Assembly (NCBI RefSeq): GCF_040712315.1
Contig: NC_134021.1
Coordinates: forward strand, 45,385,501 to 45,449,500
DNA: 64,000 nt
Reading direction: 5' to 3'
Origin: Castanea sativa
Taxonomy: Eukaryota > Streptophyta > Magnoliopsida > Fagales > Fagaceae
Of this stretch, positions 57,226 to 64,000 are shown piece after piece. Below the pieces are notes generated by a model. It saw only the letters and a list, made by a program, of their open reading frames with translations, ran no database searches and was not told the DNA's origin. The stretch's first letter is position 1. Each line of letters opens with the position of its first letter. The position numbers were made by a program, and so were the translations under genes.

Positions 57226-57925
57226 TGTGGGGGGTAAAAGCTCTTGAATAAAAGTTTGGGCTTTGGGCCTAATTGACTAGTACCAGTTTGTTTTGATCAA
57301 GGCCTCTAGGCCCACAAGTCAGTCTGCACTATAGAGGTCCGAGGAGTTGTCCGAGGAGGAATGGCTCCTCGAACAGGCCCAGCAATGACCCTGAGACTTG
57401 CTAAATGGGTTAGAGGCAGAATTCTGAAAGAACTGATGGGTAAGAGGGTGATCCAAGCACCCTTTAGAAGCAGGAACATATGAGAAATATCTAAGAAAAA
57501 AGCTGCTACCACCACATTAAAGGCCCTACATCTACCTCCCTGGCCACATTAATGGGGAAATGACCTCTGAACAGTAGAATTCAACATTCCTGCTATTATT
57601 TGAAGACTTCAAGAAGGTGGTGGATGGGACAAGTATCTAAGGGGAAGATTTGTATGACACGTGGATGAACCAGTGAAGGAGAAGAAGTATATAAGGAGAC
57701 GAGAGAGGAAAGAGGAGGGATTGGCACCTTTTACTGAGAAAAAATAAGAACTAATAATTGTAAACTTTAGCATAGAAAGAGAATATTTATACAAATCGTC
57801 CTCGGCTTACGTCCGAGGAAGTCTCCTTGCCATATTTGTTTATCACTTGCATAAATTGTGGCACTCTAACCTGTTAATCAAACTTCCAACATCCCGAACC
57901 TAGGATTCCAAATCCATACTCTACA
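57226..57925 (+). mobile_element. Tat 3' LTR
   Basis: Begins TGTGGGGGGTAAAAGC and ends about CATACTCTACA. AGTATATAAGGAG near 57688 is a candidate TATA, and TTACGTCCGAGGA near 57810 is shared with the solo LTR at 9522. The right end could be up to three bases later because ACAACA is repetitive. It is joined directly to kinase coding sequence. Confidence 0.85.
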
Positions 57926-57928
57926 ACA

Positions 57929-58279
57929 AGCAAAAGAAAGAACTTTAATACGTTTGTAGACCATTCAAGCCAAATTTACTTCCCAACTTGGGTCTATGAC
58001 CAAGTTAGCAAGGGAAATGAGATAGTCATGGAAGATGCCATGGAGGAGGAGAAGAAAATGGTTAAGAAGATGATCATGATTGCATTATGGTGCATACAAA
58101 TGAAGCCTAGTGATCGTCCTTCAATGAACAAAGTAGTAGAAATGCTTGAAGGAGCAGTTGAATGCTTACAAATGCCTTCCAAGCCTTTCTTATCATCACT
58201 AAGAGATGTAGGAGACAACTTAAGTCCAACTTCCTCATCAATTCAATTAGGTGAATCAAGTCAATCAACTCAAGTTTAA
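57929..58279 (+). pseudogene. Lr10-like kinase, C-lobe fragment cut by the Tat LTR
   Basis: Begins at the codons for [18 protein letters not shown] and runs to the normal stop: [20 protein letters not shown], then the Ser-rich tail. It matches 8597-8948 almost exactly. Subdomains I-IX, membrane segment and ectodomain are absent upstream, where the Tat 3' LTR starts. A methionine-initiated open frame exists from 58028 but lacks any catalytic residue. Confidence 0.9.
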
Positions 58280-59079
58280 TTGCAGACAGCTAATATGTCA
58301 AGTAGACTAATTTACTTGGCAAAGTATTATGTATTTTAGGTGTCGGTTAATTTTATAATAAATTTGGTTGTAATCTCTACTAAAGTTTCTTGTAATGAAA
58401 ATGTTTCAATATAATTGGTTTCAATATAAAAATAGAATCAAAATAGGAAATTATGTAAAAACTAGCTGACTTTAAAAGGCCAACCCTCAAAGTCAAGGTA
58501 AACGGCCAAAATCAGGTCCGGGGCAATGGTCAATAGTCCTAACTCTTGACTGGTTTAATTAGTGCTATGGAATATGGATCCATTTGACCCAATTCACAAT
58601 TCATGTCATTGGTTGGATCGAGTCCGGTAACCCGATTCAAGTTTAACTACTGAGATGAGTTCAAGTTAAATTGGTGCAACTCTATAAGAGTTACATCTTT
58701 TTTAAGCTATAGATATCTAAGAGATCTGACAGTTAAAAAAACATCATTAAATGTTAATACTTTCCACCTTATTACCTAATTAATACTAGCATTTTTTTTC
58801 TCTTTCCTTATTTATTGTGTACCCTTCATTTTCAATAACCTGCCAAACATACTAATCTACTAATTAAGGAGCACCTCACCATAGCCAAATCTCCCCTTTT
58901 CATAGAAGCAATATTGCAATTAAATATTATGTTAATTGAATAATTCCTATATCACCTAAACATAGGTCATATATCTCCAGCACCTCCAAGTTTTTTTTTT
59001 TTTTTATATATATAACAAGCACCTCCCAGTTAAAGCTCCTTGAGAGCTAGTCAAAATGCCGTTACAAGATATTGAAAAT
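58280..59079. other. 3' flank of the kinase fragment
   Basis: Near-identical to 8949-9521 plus 10272-10500, and free of the solo LTR found there. Ends at about 59079 where homology stops and a MITE begins. Confidence 0.85.
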
Positions 59080-59527
59080 CATTCCTTGTTTGGTTATGTA
59101 ATAGTTATTCCTATAGTTTAACTATTCAATAGTTTGGTTATGTTTTTATTACAAAGAATTGTCATTCCTTATGAATAGTTATTTTTTAAAATGAGGAATA
59201 ACTATTCATCTCTTAAAAGGTTGTAATAGCTATTCCATATGCACATAACAATTATAAAATAAATAAAAAATCATAAAAAATAACTAATCTCTCTTTCAAA
59301 TTAAAAAAATATTATTTTTTTAGAAAATATAATTATATGAGTAAGATATTTCCCAAAATATACTTAAGTTTGATTTAAAATATTTTCATTCCATTGTCTT
59401 TGCGGTTCTATTATTGTGTTGTCACCAAACAAGTGAATAATAATAATTATTACATTACAACATATTGTATTCCTTGTAATATTTATTCATATTCTTATGT
59501 AATTACCGTTACAATCTATCAAACGTG
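59080..59527. mobile_element. MITE-like AT-rich element
   Basis: Ends CCTTGTTTGGTTATGTAATA and the complement of TTACAATCTATCAAACGTGC are imperfect inverted repeats; the interior is AT-rich and non-coding. It lies between the two convergent kinase ends, abutting the stop codon at 59531. No clean target-site duplication. Confidence 0.5.
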
Positions 59528-59530
59528 CCC

Positions 59531-62500
59531 TTACTTTGATTCTGGGATGACTTCTAACTCTTGGTTTAGACGCCTTATAGGCATACTTGCATTAGTTCTT
59601 GTAGGGGCTGTAGAGGCAAAGGGATTAGGACACATGGTTAACTTATCTCCTTCTCCCTCCAACATTTGAACCACAATTTTCATAGAAGGACGATCCATTG
59701 GGTGCCACTGGATGCACCAGAGTCCCACAATTGCAAGTTTCTTTGCAATTTTAGCATCTCCATTATCCACAACATAGAATCGTAGATCTTCCTTTTCCTC
59801 CAAAAAATTGTAGATCCATTCTGGAAAATATATTTGGTTAGTGTTCTCCATGGTTACATCAACATTTTTCCTACCTCCAACCATTTCAAGCAACAATATT
59901 CCAAAACTGTAAACATCTGACTTGTAAGACACGCTCCCAAAGTTCCTAGAGAACACTTCGGGTGCAATGTAACCCATGGTCCCCCTAGCTGTGGTCATGG
60001 ACACTGCACTCTGATCCTTTGCACACAACTTGGCTAAACCAAAATCAGAAATTTTTGGATTGAAATTTTGGTCTAGCAAAATATTATGAGGTTTAATATC
60101 AAAATGAAGGATTCGTTGATCACATCCTTGGTGAAGATATTCAATTCCTTTTGCTATGCCGAGAGCAATGCCTTCTAGCTTTTTCCAACCAAGGAAACGG
60201 TTAGAATCTACTAAGGAAATGAACTTCTCTAATGAATCATTTGGTAAAAACTCATAAACTAGAGCCCTTCTAAATCCATCAGCGCAGAAGCCAACTAAGC
60301 GAACCACATTAACATGGTGAATCATACCCATTGTTCCCACTTCATTTATGAATTCTTCCCCATTGCCCTTGGAACTGTTCAAGATCTTCACGGCAACATG
60401 GATTTCGTTTGAAAGCTTTCCTTTGAACACTGTTCCATAGGCTCCTTGTCCTAATTTCTCTATAAATTGATTTGTAATCCTTTTAACATCGTTATATGAG
60501 TACCTTGCGGGCTTGAGAGCTCTGTAATCCTCCAAAAACTTTTCAATCCTTGCTTGATTTTCTTTTTCTGTTTTGTCATAACGATAGACATAGTAGAGTA
60601 AATAGACCACTAGTGCCAGAAGAAATGACCCCAAGGTGGAAACTGCATGTTAAACGTATTCATGAGTCAAGACAACAAATAAATTTATTGCGAATTTTCA
60701 AATGGCCAACGAAAAACTTACCAGTAATTACTATTGGTATTGTTGTTGATCTACCTGTAAAATATTTTAATATGATCAGCTTTTTATTACACCTATAAAA
60801 AAAAGATTAAAAAAAAAAAAAAGATAATTGTTTGAATTTTTTTCCCTATAAGCAAAAAAATGATAAGGTTCTCCCATAGTATAGCAACATGATACTCCAT
60901 TTTCTCACATGAATGATGGATTTCATTATAAATTTAATAAGTAAGATAAGCTATTTATTTTTTAGATAATTTCAACCTATGGTGTCTAGTCCTGATGATA
61001 GTTTTTTATCATCAGACCAAAATATCGATCAGTTTTTGGTATAGGCGGGAATTAAACTCCAGATCTCTTATTCAACTATCGGATACTTTACTAATTGAGC
61101 TAACTAGAACCCACTAAGATAAGTTGTTATGTAAGATGAGATGGTACCAAGTCAGTGTACTCCTAAAATATTGAATAATTACTCTTATTGGTGAGGTAAT
61201 AGTGTGTTCAGACTTTTGAGTTCATGTTTAGGCATTTAAATGTAATGTGCTAAGAAATGAGTTTTACTCAATTAATCAATTACCACACTTATGCTAATCT
61301 TTTAGCTAATTAAGTTTTATGTTGATACCGCAAGGTTTGGTTACAAGTTCCAACTGATGGGCTGGGCTTATTCAAATTCTTTCGAGACACGAGTAATTTA
61401 GTAAAGTACCACGCTGTTATACTCCTAAAACTTTAAATTCTCTTATTAGCAGGGTAACATTGCATTCAGACTTTTTGTTCATATTTCGGCTATTAAGGGG
61501 TCTAATGTGCTAAGCAGTGGGTTTTCCTCAATTAATAAATTACCACACTTGCAATAATCTTTTTAGCTAAATTTTGAGCTGATACCGTGAGGTTTGGTAT
61601 CAACTGATGAGTTACTAGCCTATTTAAGTTCTTTTGAGACTCGAGTAATTGTTCAATATTATGAAAGTATAGTTTATATTTTATAATCTCTTTTATCATA
61701 TTATAGTAAGTTTTACTAATAAAATTTACCATTCAAGTAAATAAGAGAATGGTGCACCAGATTGCTTTACAAATAATTTTCCTTGTGAGACAAGCAGACT
61801 TCTAGAATAATGTTCCTTTGGTTGGAAATAACTCCTCATGACTGGTTACAATAAATAAATTACCGTCGCAGAGCATTTATAAAATGAGCTTGATAAAATA
61901 AATAAATGTTGGCTTGAAACGTGAAGAACTTGTGTGATTATAGAAGTGGAAATTGGGCAGAGATAATACAATACCTTTGTCGGGGTTGAAGCACTCAGTT
62001 TTCTTCTCAGTGCTATTATTCTTGAATCTACATTTCTTGCCTTTCCCTTCACAGAGTCCGCACTCAGCCGGTTCAGACCACGTCAATTCAAGAAAAGAAA
62101 ATTTTATATCATCAGTAAATTGAACTGATGAAACGCTATACATCTTTGTACATGATACTATGGGACACGAGTCGACGGAAGCGAACGAAGGAAAAGCATA
62201 AACTGGATGGCTATTGCTACTAAGACAATTTACCCGATAATAAGTTTCCTCATATATGTCTGGCGTACAATTGAAAAGGGCATAGTCATAGTCATCTTGA
62301 GAATTTTTGACTTTGAAAGTAGGGGAAGATAAATTGAGTCCCAGAATTTTCCAAGGAAAGCAATTACCTGGGTCAGCTACCAGAATTAACCGAGATTTGT
62401 AATCAATGCTTTGGACAAATGCTTTTACTGAAGTATTCAGGTCGAGCACCGTATCATTATTATGAGAGCAGTAGAGATCAAAGCCAGGATAGCCACAGTG

Positions 62501-62662
62501 GTGGTCTGGCTGCCTGTCTTTGAGTCGGAAAGGAAATCGGATGGCTGGACCATCTGCTCTACACCGTGATTCGGGACACCTATTGTAGCCTTCTCCAAGG
62601 TCTACGATGAAAACCACAAACAACAGTAAGGATGGGATAACTATTCTAAGGGAAATATCCAT
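59531..62662 (-). CDS. LRK10L/Lr10-like receptor-like kinase, complete
   Basis: Three exons on the minus strand: 62662-61975 (ectodomain), 60754-60722 (33-bp microexon GRSTTIPIVIT) and 60642-59531 (membrane segment and kinase). All are phase 1; total 1833 nt, 610 aa. Signal peptide about 1-25; GUB_WAK-type ectodomain with CPESRCRADGPAIRFPFR and CGLCEGKGKKC; membrane segment GSFLLALVVYLLYYVYRY near 245-262. Kinase: GQGAYGTVF near 305, VAVK lysine near 326, HFDIKPHN near 422 (non-RD), SDFGLAK near 440, APEVF. The C-terminal tail is short (SMPIRRLNQELEVIPESK). It has a simpler exon layout than the plus-strand paralog at 2756. The stop lies within a few bases of a MITE, so the 3' UTR is inside that element. 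Confidence 0.9.
60966..61112 (-). mobile_element. tRNA-derived SINE in the kinase intron
   Basis: On the minus strand: A box in AGTTAGCTCAATTAGTAAAG, B box in GGAGTTTAATTCCCGCC, correct spacing for a pol III promoter, then a 3' body ending near GGTTGAAATTATCT. Target-site duplication not clear. Confidence 0.65.
61167..61640. repeat. Two-copy tandem repeat, about 257 bp
   Basis: GATACCGCAAGGTTTGG (61324) recurs as GATACCGTGAGGTTTGG (61581); flanking words (ACTCAATTAAT, TTACCACACTT, TTTAGCTAA) repeat in the same order. Intronic. The second copy matches the start of the window (1-100). Confidence 0.8.
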
Positions 62663-64000
62663 ATCTGTGTTGTCTGGAAAAGCTTTACCAACTTAGATGG
62701 TAGTATGTATATGGATTATTATTGAATCCTCACCTATTCCTATGCAACAAGTAATATATATTTGGGTGGGTGACTTGGGTCAACCGTTGCTTCGGGTGGA
62801 CTTCATAATAAGACCATTTCTTTTTTCTTTTTCTTGGATTCATTGAATCAACAAGGGGTGTTATCCTCTTAAAAAAAAAATTGTCAAATAAATTCTTGAA
62901 TATATACATGTGAGTGAAGTCTTACACTCTTATATTAAACAAATATTGAGAATAGTAAGTGGTTAATATGATATAATTAAATTTTTTTTTTAAAAGGTAA
63001 TATAATTAGACTTAAACTAATAAACTTAATCTTTTGAGTTGAATAATGTCTCTATTTGTTATACTATGACTTTTGAGTGTAGTTATGATATGTCTTGTGT
63101 TAGAATCTCTCTCCATTTCCCTTGTGTGTGTGTGTTTGTTTCTCCAAAAAAAAACATTTATATTTAATTTACCTAAAATAACATGATTTGTAAACTTTTA
63201 TGTGTATACAGCTATTGTTATATTTTAATATGTAAAATTTAATTTATTTAATGAAGATATTGATTTAAAATGTTTAAATAATGTGAATTCCAATTAGAAC
63301 ATATAACAGGTCAATAATATATGCATTTTTCTTTTGGAAGAATATATGTATATTATTTTTTTTATTTAGAAATTATTGATCAATTTAACTTAGTCTCCCT
63401 TGAAAAAAATTCTAGCTTCGCCACCAAATTCAAGCGAATAATCAACATTCAACAGCCTGCATCCCTGCATCAAGCTAGTAGACATGCAAGAGAATAAAAA
63501 CAAAATAATGTTCAAAGAGCCAAAGCTATTTTGTGGAATTAACCAACCTACCATTCATTGTTTCACCTAACGTAGATTTTTCCAAGTTGTTATGACACCG
63601 GCTCTTCCATCCTAATAATATATTCAATCTTTAACGCCCTTTGTGTTTCCATTTTCGTCTTGCATGTTTCAAGAATTAATTGATTAAAGCTATTGGTTAC
63701 TCAGTTGAAGGATTGATTGAAATTCGAGCAACCTGCTGCAAAATAAAAATAAATAAAAGAAAATTTGGTTTGAGTAACGTCAAATTATTGATGAAGGTGA
63801 CGTAAGTGCTGACGGCAAATATTTTGGTTGTAATATTAATGTTATTCATTAACTACTAGCCAAGCAAAACGTGGCAACTCAATAAATTCTCCCACCTACT
63901 GCCTTGACCGCTTCTCTTTCTTTACTCTTTTTTTTTTTTTTCTGCTGAAGCAGTGAAGCCATAATTCATTAACCATTAGCCAAGCAAAACGTGGCAACCT
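61562..64000. repeat. Segmental duplication of 1-2640
   Basis: Direct, near-identical copy of the window's first 2.6 kb: intron, Lr10-like exon 1 and divergent intergenic region. It lacks the MITE at 299-489. By analogy with 2756, a plus-strand receptor-kinase gene should begin just beyond the right edge. Confidence 0.93.
62663..64000. promoter_or_regulatory. Upstream region of the kinase gene (divergent promoter copy)
   Basis: Counterpart of 1308-2755. AAGCAAAACGTGGCAAC occurs at 63861 and again at 63982, about 121 bp apart, so the distal end holds a tandem doubling that the left copy lacks. Confidence 0.6.

Larger units (their letters stand above)
47654..57925 (+). mobile_element. Tat-lineage Ty3/gypsy element, lacking 5' LTR
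   Basis: Order: gag, zinc, protease, RT, RNase H, second (archaeal-type) RNase H, integrase, tandem-repeat spacer, antisense ORF, polypurine tract, 3' LTR. Two RNase H domains and an extra ORF on the opposite strand between integrase and LTR are marks of the Tat group (Retand/Grande-like). The 5' LTR, primer site and gag start are missing: the left edge abuts a LINE scrap. Many stops and frameshifts show it is inactive. The right edge lies inside a kinase exon (57929). Confidence 0.88.

Overview
The window is AT-rich plant nuclear DNA. Genes have introns and signal peptides, and about half of the sequence is recognisable transposable elements: Ty1/copia, Ty3/gypsy of the Tat type, LINE, SINE and MITEs. 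The gene families present and the look of the repeats suggest a woody eudicot, most likely Fagaceae (oak-like). That assignment is inference, not proof.

Layout. (1) Positions 1-10,500 hold half of a head-to-head pair of leaf-rust-10-like (LRK10L/Lr10-like) receptor kinases. The extracellular exon of a minus-strand member is at 614-1307, with its kinase exon off the left edge. A complete plus-strand member at 2756-8948 has four phase-1 microexons. A solo LTR lies downstream. (2) 10,500-19,185 is a repeat graveyard: decayed copia leader and gag, a 4 x ~152-bp tandem array, a LINE RNase H fragment with target-site duplication, two scraps of a third Lr10-like pair, and a truncated gypsy element (LTR plus gag). 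(3) 19,186-41,260 is a segmentally duplicated cluster of small secreted TPD1-like genes. Copy 1 carries a nonsense codon, copies 2 and 3 are intact, and there is a 3'-end remnant. Between them lie a decayed minus-strand copia element, chaperonin-60 exon scraps, irregular GGTCC-rich repeats, solo LTRs, and a 445-bp element that is an exact palindrome. (4) 42,073-47,302 is the 3' part of an RRP12-like ARM-repeat gene on the minus strand. It consists of seven exons whose phases join cleanly, and its 5' exons are missing. (5) About 47,654-57,925 is a degenerate Tat-lineage gypsy element with gag, AP, RT, RNase H, a second RNase H, INT, a tandem-repeat spacer, a coiled-coil antisense ORF and a 3' LTR, but no 5' LTR. 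(6) 57,929-64,000 repeats block 1: a kinase C-lobe fragment, then a complete minus-strand Lr10-like receptor kinase (59,531-62,662), then the divergent intergenic region running off the right edge.

How it fits together. The two ends of the window are paralogous copies of one unit: minus-strand kinase, divergent promoter, plus-strand kinase. Comparing paralogous segments gives precise empty sites for several insertions: a MITE with 9-bp TSD at 299-489, and solo LTRs at 9522-10271 and 31926-32601. The junction near 47,653 is the most disruptive event. RRP12-like loses its 5' half on one side and a kinase loses its 5' half on the other, with a 5'-truncated Tat element between them. Genes judged potentially functional are the two complete receptor kinases and TPD1-like copies 2 and 3.
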